In this document: positions 17,245 to 27,890 of the stretch, in pieces
Layout of the letters: each line of letters opens with the position of its first letter
How positions within the stretch are numbered: position 1 is the stretch's first letter
NCBI RefSeq assembly: GCF_020748465.1
Contig: NZ_JAHZMP010000003.1
Location: forward strand, 310,001 to 374,000
Source of the DNA: Terrisporobacter mayombei
Lineage (GTDB): Bacteria; Bacillota; Clostridia; Peptostreptococcales; Peptostreptococcaceae
DNA: 64,000 bases
Direction of reading: 5' to 3'
Translations under genes and position numbers: made by a program
The notes under the pieces: generated by a model
Seen by the model: the letters and a program-made list of their open reading frames with translations, nothing else
Databases searched by the model: none
What the model was told of the DNA's origin: nothing

Positions 17245-19404
17245 TTATTTCAAATCTTCTTCCACATGACTATCTTCCAACTTATTTACCAATGCAAAAT
17301 CTATTTCTCTAAAGTCCACATTTACATTGTCAACTTTTATTCTTACAGTATCACCGATTTTAAATGTTTTGTGAGTTCTCTCACCCATGATTGTGTAAGT
17401 TTCTTGGTCATAAATATAATAATCATCTCTTAGATTAGCCAGTCTTATAAGACCTTCAACTGTATTTTCTAATTCTATAAACATACCAAATGAAGTTACA
17501 CTTGATACAACACCGTCGAATTCTTGACCAACTTTGTCTGCCATATAACATGCTTTGTAGAAATCGTGCACATCTCTTTCAGCAAGTTCTGCTGCTCTTT
17601 CTCTTTCTGATGATTGAGTAGATGCATATTCAACTATATGAGCTAATTGTTCTTGTCTCTTGTTGTTAATTTTGTTATTTAATTGCTCTTTTATTATTCT
17701 ATGAATTTGTAAGTCTGGATATCTTCTTATTGGAGAAGTAAAGTGACAGTAGTATTTTGCTGCCAATCCAAAGTGACCTATACATTGTGGTGAATATTTA
17801 GCTTGTTTCATAGAACGTAGAGCTATTGTACTTATAGATTCTTCTTCTTTGGTACCTTTTATTTTTTCCACTATTCCTTGGATTTCTTTTGGATGAACAT
17901 TTTCCAAATCGCCTTTTATAGTGTATCCAAATGTAGCGATGAATTTCTTTAGATCTTCCATTTTTTCTGCTGATGGAGTCTCATGTATTCTATAAACAAA
18001 AGGTAGCTGTAACCAATAGAAATGCTCTGCTACAGTTTCATTAGCTATAAGCATGAACTCTTCTATCATTTTGTTTGATATTCTTCTTTCATAGTGTTTT
18101 ATATCAACAACTTCACCATCACCATTTAATATTATTTTAGCTTCTGGGAAGTCAAAGTCTATTGCTCCTCTTATTCTTCTTCTTTCCATTAATATTCTAG
18201 CTAATTTCTCAGCTTTTATAAAATCATCAACTTGAGCAGCGAATGTTTTCTTTAATTTTTCATCATCTTTTTCTAATATGTCTGACACTTCTGTGTAAGT
18301 CATTCTAGCCTTTGAGTTAATAACAGTTTCTGCAATTTCAGAATTAACAACTTTACCATGACTATCAATTTCCATAAAACAAGATAAAGTTAACTTATCT
18401 TCAAATGGATTTAGTGAACAAACGCCGTTTGATAACTGTTTTGGTAACATTGGTATTACTTTATCTACTAAGTAAACAGATGTTGCTCTTTTTAAAGCTT
18501 CTTTGTCTAACTTATTCTTTTCTTTTACATAGTGAGTAACATCGGCAATATGTACTCCCAGTTTATAGTTACCATTTGGCAATATTTCTATGGAAATGGC
18601 ATCATCCAAGTCCTTAGCATCTTCACCATCTATTGTGAATATGTTAAGATCTCTTAAATCAACTCTTCTTGCTATTTCATCGCCTAAATCTTGTTCTGCA
18701 ACATGATTAGCTTCATCTATGACTTTTTTAGGGAATTCTTCTGGAAGTCCATGAGCTCTAATTATTGAGTCAATTTCTACTCCTCTTTCACCTTTTTGAC
18801 CAAGTACTTCTATTATTTTACCTTCTGGTTTTCTGTTTTCTTGTGGCCAAATTGTTATTTCACAAACTACTTTGTCGTCGTTTTTAGCCCCAGAGAAAAA
18901 TCTCTTTGGTATAAATATATCTTGGTTAAATTTCTTGTCATCAGGCACAACAAAACCAAAGCTTTTGTTTTCTTGGAATAAACCAACGACTCTAGTTACT
19001 TCTCTTTTTATTATTTTAATAACTTTCCCTTCAGCTCTTCTGTCTTCTGTGGCAGGTGTTACAACTTCTGCCATAACTCTATCATTGTGAAGTGCTCCAT
19101 TTATATCGTCTTTTGGAATAAATAAATCTTGTGTATATTCTTCATCAGATTCAACAAATCCGAATCCCTTTCTGTGAGAAACGAATTTTCCCACAAATAA
19201 TCCCATTTGATTTGGAGACATGACTCTTCCTTTTTTTGTTCTGACTATGTATCCGTCTTCTTCCAATTCATCTAAAAAGTTATAGAACATCGGCATTTCT
19301 GCTGAGTGTATATTAAAAATTAGCGCTAATTCTTCCTTTTTTAGAGGATTGTAATGGTTATCATTAATTAGCCCTAGTAATGATTCTCTTAATTTATCAG
19401 TCAT
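17245..19404 (-). CDS. rnr: Ribonuclease R
   Basis: A 719-aa 3'-5' exoribonuclease of the RNB family. Order of parts: N-terminal winged helix (about 1-70), two cold-shock-type OB domains (GKFVSHRKGFGFV and FQENKSFGFVVPDD), the RNB catalytic domain with the metal-binding DGEDAKDLDDAIS motif (about 255-267) and HFTSPIRRYPDLQIHR, then an S1 domain (about 635-705). It degrades structured RNA and works with tmRNA-SmpB in many bacteria; smpB is not in this window. The usual secG-rnr adjacency is interrupted here by two unrelated genes. Confidence 0.95.
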   Translation of the reverse strand: MTDKLRESLLGLINDNHYNPLKKEELALIFNIHSAEMPMFYNFLDELEEDGYIVRTKKGRVMSPNQMGLFVGKFVSHRKGFGFVESDEEYTQDLFIPKDDINGALHNDRVMAEVVTPATEDRRAEGKVIKIIKREVTRVVGLFQENKSFGFVVPDDKKFNQDIFIPKRFFSGAKNDDKVVCEITIWPQENRKPEGKIIEVLGQKGERGVEIDSIIRAHGLPEEFPKKVIDEANHVAEQDLGDEIARRVDLRDLNIFTIDGEDAKDLDDAISIEILPNGNYKLGVHIADVTHYVKEKNKLDKEALKRATSVYLVDKVIPMLPKQLSNGVCSLNPFEDKLTLSCFMEIDSHGKVVNSEIAETVINSKARMTYTEVSDILEKDDEKLKKTFAAQVDDFIKAEKLARILMERRRIRGAIDFDFPEAKIILNGDGEVVDIKHYERRISNKMIEEFMLIANETVAEHFYWLQLPFVYRIHETPSAEKMEDLKKFIATFGYTIKGDLENVHPKEIQGIVEKIKGTKEEESISTIALRSMKQAKYSPQCIGHFGLAAKYYCHFTSPIRRYPDLQIHRIIKEQLNNKINNKRQEQLAHIVEYASTQSSERERAAELAERDVHDFYKACYMADKVGQEFDGVVSSVTSFGMFIELENTVEGLIRLANLRDDYYIYDQETYTIMGERTHKTFKIGDTVRIKVDNVNVDFREIDFALVNKLEDSHVEEDLK

Positions 19405-19615
19405 ATAATCCCTCCTATTATAATTATTATATCCATTTTTATTATATTTCTATTATTAATTCCATATTAAATTTATTATGTTTTTTTAATTAAAATAACT
19501 ATGTGAAAAATTGCCGTCTACTCATTTTAACTAAAATTTTCTAGTTTGTCTAATTTTTGTAATATTTGCTTTTTTACCACTGTTTCTCTATACTTTTATT
19601 ATTCTAGAAAAGGGA

Positions 19616-20563
19616 GTGACATGTATGGAAAATCTAATTTTATCCTTTAATGTAGTAGCACCATTGTGTTTAGTAATGGCCCTTGGTTATTTTCTTAAAT
19701 ATATAAAAATTCTTGATAATAATTCAGTTAAAGTCATGAACAATGCTACCTTTAAAGTATTTTTACCAACTTTATTATTTTATAATATTTATACAACAGA
19801 TTTAGGTAGTGTTTTTGATCCCAAATTAATGATCTTCGCTACCATGTCTATTATAGTTTTGTTTGGAGTTTTATTTTTATTTATACCCATAGTTGAAAAA
19901 GATAACAGCAAAAGAGGTGTTATGATTCAGGGTATATTCCGTAGTAACTTTGTACTATTTGGAATACCTGTTGCTACTTCCTTAGTTGGAGAAGGAGAAG
20001 TAGGAACAACTGCCCTTCTAATAGGAATTGTAGTTCCTCTTTTTAACTTCTTAGCTGTAGTTTGTTTGGAAACTTTTCGTGGTGGAAATATTAATGTAAA
20101 AAAAATCATTCATGGTATAGTTACAAATCCTCTTATTATAGGTGCTTGCTTAGGTTTACTATTGTTAATTCTTAATATTAAACTCCCTGTATTTATTGTA
20201 AGTACTATTAAAGATATTTCAAGAATGGCAACACCTTTGTCTTTAACATTACTCGGTGCGTCTTTTTCTTTCTCTAATATAAGAAAATATTTAAGAGAAA
20301 CAATCATAGTTGTTACAGGAAAGTTAATTATTACTCCACTTATATTTATTACAATTTCCTATTACTGTGGATTTAGGGGAGTAGCCCTTTTATCTCTTAT
20401 GATTATGTTTGCTTCACCCACTGCCATATCTAGTTTTCAAATGGCAATACAAATGGATGGTGACAGCGACTTGGCTAGCCAGATAGTTGTATTTACTTCT
20501 GCATTTTCTATAGTAACAGTTTTTTGCTGGATTTTTATTTTAAAAGAGATGGCCTTAATTTAA
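19616..20563 (+). CDS. AEC-family transporter (auxin efflux carrier fold)
   Basis: A 315-aa membrane protein with about ten hydrophobic helices and the AEC layout: an N-terminal half ending near FRSNFVLFGIPVA and a C-terminal half with LTLLGASFSF and a SPTAISSFQMA motif. Members carry malate, malonate or other organic acids; the substrate is not predictable here. AAAGGGAG lies 7 nt before an ATG at 19621 (MTCMEN could also begin at its second Met). Plus strand, alone, between rnr and a PH-domain gene on the minus strand. Confidence 0.88.
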   Translation: MTCMENLILSFNVVAPLCLVMALGYFLKYIKILDNNSVKVMNNATFKVFLPTLLFYNIYTTDLGSVFDPKLMIFATMSIIVLFGVLFLFIPIVEKDNSKRGVMIQGIFRSNFVLFGIPVATSLVGEGEVGTTALLIGIVVPLFNFLAVVCLETFRGGNINVKKIIHGIVTNPLIIGACLGLLLLILNIKLPVFIVSTIKDISRMATPLSLTLLGASFSFSNIRKYLRETIIVVTGKLIITPLIFITISYYCGFRGVALLSLMIMFASPTAISSFQMAIQMDGDSDLASQIVVFTSAFSIVTVFCWIFILKEMALI

Positions 20564-20596
20564 TTCAGTATAAGTATATGACTTTACTTACTAAAA

Positions 20597-20628
20597 AAGC
20601 TGATAAATTGAAATTAACTTATCAGCTT
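20597..20628 (-). terminator. Terminator between the AEC gene and the PH-domain gene
   Basis: A 10-bp perfect stem AAGCTGATAA/TTATCAGCTT. On the minus strand it is followed by six T, so it clearly serves the PH-domain gene and may serve the AEC gene from the other side. Confidence 0.8.
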
Positions 20629-20637
20629 AAAATTTCT

Positions 20638-21009
20638 CTATCTTAAAACGCAGTGAGCAATAAGTCTATCAAATTCTCTCACATCAACACCTTTTTGCAG
20701 TGTGATTTTTATATGACCTGCCCTAGTCCAAAGTTCTACTTCTGCGCTTAAATCAAATAACATTCCTGCAGTCTCCGTTGACCACATGTTTATTGATGAA
20801 TATGGTATGGAATAAATCTCCACTTTTTTACCTGTTAGCCCTTGAACATCTCTTATTATTATTCTCTTGTCTGTGAAAGTTGCACTGTCCCTTAAAGTTC
20901 TATAAGCTATAACTGCCACTTCCCCTGGCGCCAATACATCTACTATATCTTCTGGTATTTTACATTTTGAAATAAAGACCCATTCTAAAATATTATCTAT
21001 TTCACCCAT
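20638..21009 (-). CDS. Bacterial PH-domain protein
   Basis: A 123-aa soluble protein with a pleckstrin-homology-like beta barrel and C-terminal helix: GEVAVIAYRTLRDSATFTDK and RIIIRDVQGLTGKKVEIYSI, then IPYSSINMWS and a final helix. This is the small bacterial PH family of unknown function. Its own terminator and the secG terminator upstream make it a single-gene unit. Confidence 0.75.
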   Translation of the reverse strand: MGEIDNILEWVFISKCKIPEDIVDVLAPGEVAVIAYRTLRDSATFTDKRIIIRDVQGLTGKKVEIYSIPYSSINMWSTETAGMLFDLSAEVELWTRAGHIKITLQKGVDVREFDRLIAHCVLR

Positions 21010-21062
21010 TTTTTACCTCACTTGTTATAATTTTATATTATATTTATATTATAACAAAAAAA

Positions 21063-21086
21063 ATGATTATACTTTCGCATAATCAT
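21063..21086 (-). terminator. secG terminator
   Basis: An 8-bp stem ATGATTAT/ATAATCAT with an 8-nt loop (ending GCGAAAGT on the transcript) and eight T after it on the minus strand. It separates secG from the PH-domain gene; a TATAAT follows for the latter. Confidence 0.75.
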
Positions 21087-21154
21087 CTTCTTAATTTAAA
21101 AATTAAATTTAATCTTTAACTTTTTGAATATTAAATTTGGCCATTTATTTAATA

Positions 21155-21388
21155 TTATTTGTTTACTACTAGTAATGCTATTGCGTTTATAAAAAATAGT
21201 ATTGATACTATCTTAGTTGATTTTAAAAGAAATGCTTGCTTTCCTTTTGGTTTGAAGTAAGCTTGTGAGCCTTCTTCTGAACCGCTAAAATCTGATTTAA
21301 AGTTATCTTTACCTTCTTGCGGCATGATAACTAACATTAAGAATACGGCTAAAACAAGTTGTATCCCCATTAATACATTATTTATCAT
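21155..21388 (-). CDS. secG: Preprotein translocase subunit SecG
   Basis: A 77-aa protein with two membrane helices (about 4-22 and 55-74) joined by a cytoplasmic loop with the usual VIMPQEGKDN and GSQAYFKPKGKQAFLLKST features of clostridial SecG. It assists SecYE in export. A good GGAGG precedes the ATG. SecG commonly neighbours rnr in this group; here the interval holds an AEC carrier and a PH-domain gene. Confidence 0.9.
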   Translation of the reverse strand: MINNVLMGIQLVLAVFLMLVIMPQEGKDNFKSDFSGSEEGSQAYFKPKGKQAFLLKSTKIVSILFFINAIALLVVNK

Positions 21389-21517
21389 AATGTAACCTCC
21401 TATTTATGATATTAATAAATATTCAACCTTTAGTTTATCATAATGTGGTGTATTTTACAACGAATTGACCTATCTTTTATACATATATCCTTGACTTCTA
21501 TTTATTACCTTAAATAA

Positions 21518-21546
21518 AAACTATTCCAATTTTACTGAAACAGTTT
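21518..21546 (-). terminator. Possible terminator after the DUF975 gene
   Basis: Arms AAACT/AGTTT with an interrupted inner stem are followed by TTTATTT on the minus strand, just past the stop at 21555. The stem is weak. Confidence 0.45.
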
Positions 21547-21554
21547 CTTAAATT

Positions 21555-22232
21555 TTAATTATATTTCTCATTACTTAAATATAGATAATAATTAATATAA
21601 GTTACCATTACATAAGGTGTAACCCAAAACATACCTATCCCAAAAGTTAAAATGCCAAATATATACCACAATATAAAACTAAGACCAATAAGTATAATGT
21701 CCCAAAAATGTCCTCTTATGAGATTGTAGCTAAGAGACCATGCTTCAAATATATTTGATCCTTTATCAAGTATTATAAAAATTGAAAATGCAGAATATAT
21801 TGATATTATTACTCCCAAAAACATTGAAGAAATACAAATTATTATACCCACTATAGAAATAGTTTCTATAAATAGCCCTCCTATTAATATTAATAAATAA
21901 GTGATGGCTATCCCTATTACAGAGATTAATATTGAATATAAAATACATTTTACAAATGTTGAAGTTGTAACTAAAATATTTGCCCATCCTATACTATCCT
22001 GTTCTTCACTTCTAGCAATCTGTAAACAGCATTTTGATAGAAATATATTTAATAAACTTATTACTAATCCTGATGTTAATGATAAAAGAAAGCTATTTTC
22101 TATTAACATATTATTTTGTGTAAATCCAGATAATAGAAGTATACTTCCTGTAAGTATTACTGGAATTAGCCAATTTCCATTTCTATTTAGTTGTAATCTA
22201 GAAATTTCTTTTATTTGTTTTCTACTCATCAT
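21555..22232 (-). CDS. DUF975-type integral membrane protein
   Basis: A 225-aa protein that opens RKQIKEISRLQLNRNGNWL, the family's usual start, then has about five or six membrane helices and the late SYNLIRGHFWDIILIGLSF segment. Function of the family is unknown. GGAGGG lies 9 nt before the ATG. It is 30 nt downstream of msrAB on the same strand, so co-transcription is likely. Confidence 0.75.
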   Translation of the reverse strand: MMSRKQIKEISRLQLNRNGNWLIPVILTGSILLLSGFTQNNMLIENSFLLSLTSGLVISLLNIFLSKCCLQIARSEEQDSIGWANILVTTSTFVKCILYSILISVIGIAITYLLILIGGLFIETISIVGIIICISSMFLGVIISIYSAFSIFIILDKGSNIFEAWSLSYNLIRGHFWDIILIGLSFILWYIFGILTFGIGMFWVTPYVMVTYINYYLYLSNEKYN

Positions 22233-22262
22233 AGTGCAACCCTCCTACTATGATAGTTTTAT

Positions 22263-23186
22263 CTATAAATATCTTAAATATTCTTCATATCCTTCTTCTT
22301 TCATTTTTTCTTTTGGAATAAACCTTAAAGATGCAGAATTAATGCAAAATCTAAGTCCTCCCATTTCTTCTGGACCGTCTTCAAATACGTGTCCCATATG
22401 AGATTCACTTTTATCTCCCTTTACTTCTACTCTTTCCATGTTGTGAGAATAATCTTCATAAAAACTTAGTATTCCTTTTCCCAGTGGTTTTGCAAAACTA
22501 GGCCATCCACAACCTGATTCAAACTTATCCTTTGATGCAAATAAAGGCTCTCCACTTATTATATCCACATAAATTCCTTCTTCAAAATTATCATAATATT
22601 CATTGTCAAAAGGTGGTTCTGTGGCAGAATTTTGAGTTACTTCATATTGAAGTGGTGTAAGATTTTTCTTTGCCCACATTTTTTTAATATGTTTTGCCCT
22701 TCCTGAACCTTTGTAGTATCTATTATAATGTTGTGGATTTTTCTTGTAATAATATTGATGATAATCTTCTGCTGGATAAAAAGTTTCTGCTTTTCTAATT
22801 TCTGTTGCTATTGGCTTATTGTATAATCCACTTTGTCCTAATTCCTCTTTGGATTTTTCTGCTTCTTCTCTTTGATTTTCATCATGATAAAAAATCACTG
22901 TCTTATAATGATGTCCCCTATCAGCAAATTGTCCTCCCACTTGAGTAGGATCTATAACACTCCAATATATATCTAATAGTTCTTTATAACTTATTATTTC
23001 ATCATCAAATGTAATTTGTATAGCTTCAATATGTCCTGTTAAATCAGTACATACATCTTCATAAGTTGGATTTTCTGTATATCCACCAGTATAACCTGAA
23101 ATTACAGATTCTACACCTTCGTATTCATCAAAAGGTTTTACCATACACCAAAAACATCCTCCTGCAAATGTTGCTAACTTCTTCAT
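22263..23186 (-). CDS. msrAB: Fused peptide methionine sulfoxide reductase MsrA/MsrB
   Basis: A 307-aa two-domain enzyme reducing both S and R methionine sulfoxides in proteins. MsrA domain at about 1-160 with the catalytic GGCFWC near the N-terminus and GYTGG; MsrB domain at about 165-300 with ESGCGWPSF and the catalytic Cys in [14 protein letters not shown]. The frame extends six codons further, but AAAGGAG lies inside that extension and 7 nt before the ATG at 23186, so this is the start. No signal peptide, so cytosolic. Likely operonic with the DUF975 gene. Confidence 0.94.
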   Translation of the reverse strand: MKKLATFAGGCFWCMVKPFDEYEGVESVISGYTGGYTENPTYEDVCTDLTGHIEAIQITFDDEIISYKELLDIYWSVIDPTQVGGQFADRGHHYKTVIFYHDENQREEAEKSKEELGQSGLYNKPIATEIRKAETFYPAEDYHQYYYKKNPQHYNRYYKGSGRAKHIKKMWAKKNLTPLQYEVTQNSATEPPFDNEYYDNFEEGIYVDIISGEPLFASKDKFESGCGWPSFAKPLGKGILSFYEDYSHNMERVEVKGDKSESHMGHVFEDGPEEMGGLRFCINSASLRFIPKEKMKEEGYEEYLRYL

Positions 23187-23396
23187 AATAATTCTCCTTT
23201 CCATATGGATTTTATCTTTATTATTTTTATTCCCTAAATAGTTTGCTATAATCTACAAATTTTCATTTATAAATATTTATAGATAAGTAAAAATTATGAT
23301 GCACTTATCAATTACTTCATTTACAATTATTTTAGTTATTAGCAAATTCATATTCATTTTAATTAATAAAATATAAGTAAAATAGGAGTATTAACT

Positions 23397-24119
23397 ATGA
23401 AAATTTCAGCCATACTATGGGATTACGATGGAACCCTAGTGAATTCTGTAAAAAAGAATATAGAAGTAACTAAAGAGGTTTTAAAAAACTTCATACCTGA
23501 TTTGAATAATAATCTTCCAAAAGCTCTAACATCTGTTGAAAATTATGAAGAAGCAAATTATAAATATAAAAATTGGAGAGAATTATATAAGTTTGCTTAT
23601 GGATTAACAGACGAGCAAATAGATGATGCAGGCAAATTGTGGAGCCCTTATCAATTAAAAGACACTACACTACCTGATATGTTTGATAAAATGGATCAGG
23701 TTGTAAAGAAATTATCTAATATTAAGCAGGGTATCTGCTCACAAAATTGTTCTAAAAATATTTATAATACCTTAAAATATTATAATGTTGAAAAATACTT
23801 TCATAGTATTATAGGATACGAAGATATATCAAATACTGAGCAAAAACCAAATCCAATGGGATTTTTAAAATGTGTTGAAAAGCTAGATATTCCATTAGGC
23901 GACAGTACTTTGGTATATATTGGCAATCATCAAGAAGATACTATTTTTGGCAAAAATGCAGAAGAATTCTATAAATCACAAGGATATAACACTAAAGTAA
24001 TCTGTATTTCAGCTAGCTACAGTGGAAACACTCCAAGGGATTGGAATGTCAAACCAGATTTCACTGCTTATTTAACTACTGATATCTTCGATATTATTAA
24101 TAAAATTTTAAACGATTAG
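23397..24119 (+). CDS. HAD-superfamily hydrolase
   Basis: A 240-aa protein with the HAD nucleophile motif LWDYDGTLVNS at the N-terminus (Asp10 and Asp12), an alpha-helical cap, a motif II-like CSQNCSKN and a Lys in EQKPNPMGF. Motif IV reads YIGNHQEDT: the first acidic residue of the usual GDxxxD is Asn while the second Asp is kept. This may weaken magnesium binding or mark a subfamily. Likely a small phosphatase of the phosphoglycolate phosphatase type; substrate unknown. Divergent from msrAB. Confidence 0.78.
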   Translation: MKISAILWDYDGTLVNSVKKNIEVTKEVLKNFIPDLNNNLPKALTSVENYEEANYKYKNWRELYKFAYGLTDEQIDDAGKLWSPYQLKDTTLPDMFDKMDQVVKKLSNIKQGICSQNCSKNIYNTLKYYNVEKYFHSIIGYEDISNTEQKPNPMGFLKCVEKLDIPLGDSTLVYIGNHQEDTIFGKNAEEFYKSQGYNTKVICISASYSGNTPRDWNVKPDFTAYLTTDIFDIINKILND

Positions 24120-24162
24120 CAGTTCACATATTTATTAAGGTACTCATATTTTTTAATATTGA

Positions 24163-24289
24163 TATAATATAAGTAAGAGATAAAAACACAGTTCCGGTTG
24201 GTAGTCCGGACCTATTAGTATAAATAGAAGTAACCTGCCCTCCTGGGGTTGTCCATTCTCTTGTAATAAACAAACAGGAGGAATAAATT
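24163..24289 (+). promoter_or_regulatory. yjdF riboswitch with promoter
   Basis: A TATAAT -10 at 24163-24168 is followed by a leader whose conserved parts (ACACAGTTCCGG, TTGGTAGTCCGGACC, ACCTGCCCTCCTGGGG) match what I recall of the yjdF RNA motif, which sits upstream of yjdF and binds aza-aromatic compounds. CCTCCTG at 24239-24245 is an exact complement of the Shine-Dalgarno CAGGAGG at 24275-24281. That suggests translational control by sequestering the ribosome site. The gene directly downstream is yjdF, which confirms the identification independently. Confidence 0.85.
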
Positions 24290-24709
24290 ATGGACAAAGT
24301 TAGTGGAAGTTTCACTCTATTATTTGAAAATCCATTTTGGATTGGTGTATTTGAAAGCGAGAGTGGAAAAAACTACGAAGTAGCAAAGATAGTATTTGGT
24401 CCAGAGCCTACAGAGGTTCAACTATATGAATTTATACTAAAAAACTATTTTTCTATGCCCTTTGGAAAAACAGCTTTAGAAAAAGTTTCAAATCAAAAAG
24501 AAGTAAGCTACAAAAGAATGCAGAGAAAGATAAAAAAAGATCAGTGTAAAGAAACTATAGGTACTAAGGCACAAAATACTATTAAGTTACAACATGAGTA
24601 CCATAAAACAGAAAAGAAAAAACAAGAAAAATTAAGAAAAGAGCAAGAAAAAGAATTAATATTTTCTTTGAAACAAAAAAAGAAAAAAGAAAAACATAAA
24701 GGTCATTAG
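24290..24709 (+). CDS. yjdF: YjdF family protein (DUF2992)
   Basis: A 139-aa protein. The N-terminal half (about 1-65) carries the family pattern GSFTLLFENPFWIGVFE, VAKIVFGPEPTEVQLYEFI; the C-terminal half is a highly charged Lys/Glu helix. Biochemical role is unsettled; the gene is characteristically controlled by an aza-aromatic-binding riboswitch and is thought to help handle toxic heteroaromatics. Single gene between its riboswitch and a bidirectional terminator. Confidence 0.92.
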   Translation: MDKVSGSFTLLFENPFWIGVFESESGKNYEVAKIVFGPEPTEVQLYEFILKNYFSMPFGKTALEKVSNQKEVSYKRMQRKIKKDQCKETIGTKAQNTIKLQHEYHKTEKKKQEKLRKEQEKELIFSLKQKKKKEKHKGH

Positions 24710-24721
24710 TTTTATAATGAC

Positions 24722-24753
24722 AAAAGAGCCTTAGAAATATCTAAGGCTCTTTT
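24722..24753. terminator. Bidirectional terminator between yjdF and pyk
   Basis: A perfect 14-bp stem AAAAGAGCCTTAGA/TCTAAGGCTCTTTT with a 4-nt loop; T-rich on both exits, between convergent genes. Confidence 0.93.
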
Positions 24754-24762
24754 TGTATATAA

Positions 24763-26184
24763 TTAAACTGTTTCTACTTTTATTAAATTAGTTGTTCCAC
24801 TTACACCACATGTAACACCAGCAGTTACAACTACTAAATCTTCACTATTTAAGTAATTTGCAACTTTTCCAGCTTCTATTGAGTTTGTAATAACCTCATC
24901 TGTACTTTTTGATTTGCTTCTCTTAAGTGGTAATACTCCCCATGTCAATGATAATTGTCTTAGTACTCTATCATTGCTAGTTGTAGCTATTATTGGGCAG
25001 TTTGGTCTAAATTTAGATACCATCCTTGCTGTATGACCTGAAGATGTTGAACTAAGTATTGCTTTTGCATTTAGGTCAACAGCTGTTGTACAAGTTGCAT
25101 AACTTATGGCATCTGTAACATTTTTAGCTCTATTAGATTTATTTATTAGAGATTTATCGTAGTTTACAGTTTCTTCTGTCCTTTTAGCTATTTGAGCCAT
25201 TGTTTTTACTGCTTCTACTGGATATTTACCTGCAGCAGTTTCTCCTGACAACATGATTGCATCAGTTCCATCGTAGATAGCATTGGCAACGTCTGTAACT
25301 TCTGCTCTAGTTGGTCTTGGATTTCTTATCATAGAATCAAGCATTTGAGTTGCAGTTATAACTGGTTTTCCAGCATCATTACATTTTTTGATCATTAATT
25401 TTTGAACAACGGGTATTTCTTCTGTTGGTATTTCAACACCTAAATCTCCTCTAGCTACCATTATTCCATCAGATATAGCTATTATTTCATCTAGATTATC
25501 AACGCCTTCTTGGTTTTCTATTTTAGATATTATTTTTATATCAGTTGCATTGTTTTCTTCTAATATTTCTCTTATTGCAAGAACATCAGAAACTTTTCTT
25601 ACGAAAGATGCTGCTATAAAATCTATTCCTTGTTCTATACCAAACTCTATATCACTTCTATCCTTTTCAGTTATAGCTGGTAAATTTACTTTAACTCCTG
25701 GTACATTAACACCTTTGTGGTTTTTAACTATTCCTGAGTTTTGTACTTCACAAACTATATCGTCACCTTTTATTTCTTTAACAGTAAGTCCTACTAGACC
25801 ATCATCTATTAATATAGTGTCTCCTGGTTTAACATCCTGAACTAATCCTTTGTAACTTACTGTACACATTTCTTTGTTACCCATAACATCTTTCATTGTT
25901 ATTGTGAAAGTTTGTCCTTCTTCAAGAAGAACTTCTGGTAATTCAAAGTTTCCTGTTCTTATTTCTGGTCCTTTAGTATCTAAAAGTATGGCAGTAGGTT
26001 GTCCTAACTCTTCTCTAACTTTTTTAACTAAATCCATTCTCACTTTATGCTCTTCATGAGAACCATGAGAAAAGTTCATTCTACATACATTTAATCCGTT
26101 ATTTATAAGGTTTCTTAATATTTCTTCAGTTTCACTAGCTGGTCCTAATGTACAAACGATTTTAGTTCTTTTTATGTTATTCAT
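24763..26184 (-). CDS. pyk: Pyruvate kinase
   Basis: A 473-aa enzyme converting PEP and ADP to pyruvate and ATP. Motifs in order: TKIVCTLGPAS, CRMNFSHGSHEEH, DTKGPEIRTG, KIENQEG, MVARGDLGVEIP and TATQMLDSMI, then the C-terminal regulatory domain. It ends at about 473 aa and lacks the extra PEP-utiliser-like domain many Bacillus-type enzymes carry. The frame is open 12 codons further, but GGAGAGGG lies directly before the Met pair; the second Met is used. No close link to the glycolytic cluster upstream because eno ends in its own terminator. Confidence 0.95.
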   Translation of the reverse strand: MNNIKRTKIVCTLGPASETEEILRNLINNGLNVCRMNFSHGSHEEHKVRMDLVKKVREELGQPTAILLDTKGPEIRTGNFELPEVLLEEGQTFTITMKDVMGNKEMCTVSYKGLVQDVKPGDTILIDDGLVGLTVKEIKGDDIVCEVQNSGIVKNHKGVNVPGVKVNLPAITEKDRSDIEFGIEQGIDFIAASFVRKVSDVLAIREILEENNATDIKIISKIENQEGVDNLDEIIAISDGIMVARGDLGVEIPTEEIPVVQKLMIKKCNDAGKPVITATQMLDSMIRNPRPTRAEVTDVANAIYDGTDAIMLSGETAAGKYPVEAVKTMAQIAKRTEETVNYDKSLINKSNRAKNVTDAISYATCTTAVDLNAKAILSSTSSGHTARMVSKFRPNCPIIATTSNDRVLRQLSLTWGVLPLKRSKSKSTDEVITNSIEAGKVANYLNSEDLVVVTAGVTCGVSGTTNLIKVETV

Positions 26185-26263
26185 CATAGTCCCTCTCCAT
26201 ATATATTCTGTTATACACATAATTTGTATACAATGTGCAGTTTTTTTATTATATTAGGTTAAA

Positions 26264-26310
26264 AAAATCCCAGCCATACAGTAATTTGTACTGCAAATGG
26301 CTAGGATTTT
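26264..26310 (-). terminator. eno terminator
   Basis: Arms AAAATCCCAGCCAT/ATGGCTAGGATTTT (one mismatch) with an inner CAGTA/TACTG stem and a T run on the minus strand, 30 nt past the eno stop. Confidence 0.88.
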
Positions 26311-26339
26311 TATTTATATTAATCTCTTTATTTTATAGC

Positions 26340-27650
<1,311 letters not shown>

Positions 27651-27857
27651 TTAAATAATTTATTTGCTAACTTATAATTTAAAATTTAAAGTGTATAATT
27701 TAAAATTTATTATACTTATTGATGGGTAAGCTTATAAATTTCTTTATTATTTTTCTAAATTTTTATTATAAATATAATTTTTTCCTAAATTAACAACTTC
27801 TTTATAATCTTTTTATTTTTTAACAAATTAGGTTAATTTATTATTATATAAATTCTC

Positions 27858-27884
27858 AAGATTAGGTGATACACACCTAATCTT
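27858..27884 (-). terminator. Weak terminator or hairpin between gpmI and eno
   Basis: A perfect 11-bp stem AAGATTAGGTG/CACCTAATCTT with a 5-nt loop just after gpmI, but no strong T run follows on the minus strand. It could act as a partial terminator or an mRNA-stabilising 3' hairpin. The rest of the gap to eno (27633-27857) is AT-rich without other structure I can see. Confidence 0.55.
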
Positions 27885-27890
27885 TGAAAA

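Noticed and set aside
26185-26220. Longer pyruvate kinase start
   Set aside because: The extension contains the ribosome site of the internal Met and is not family-like.
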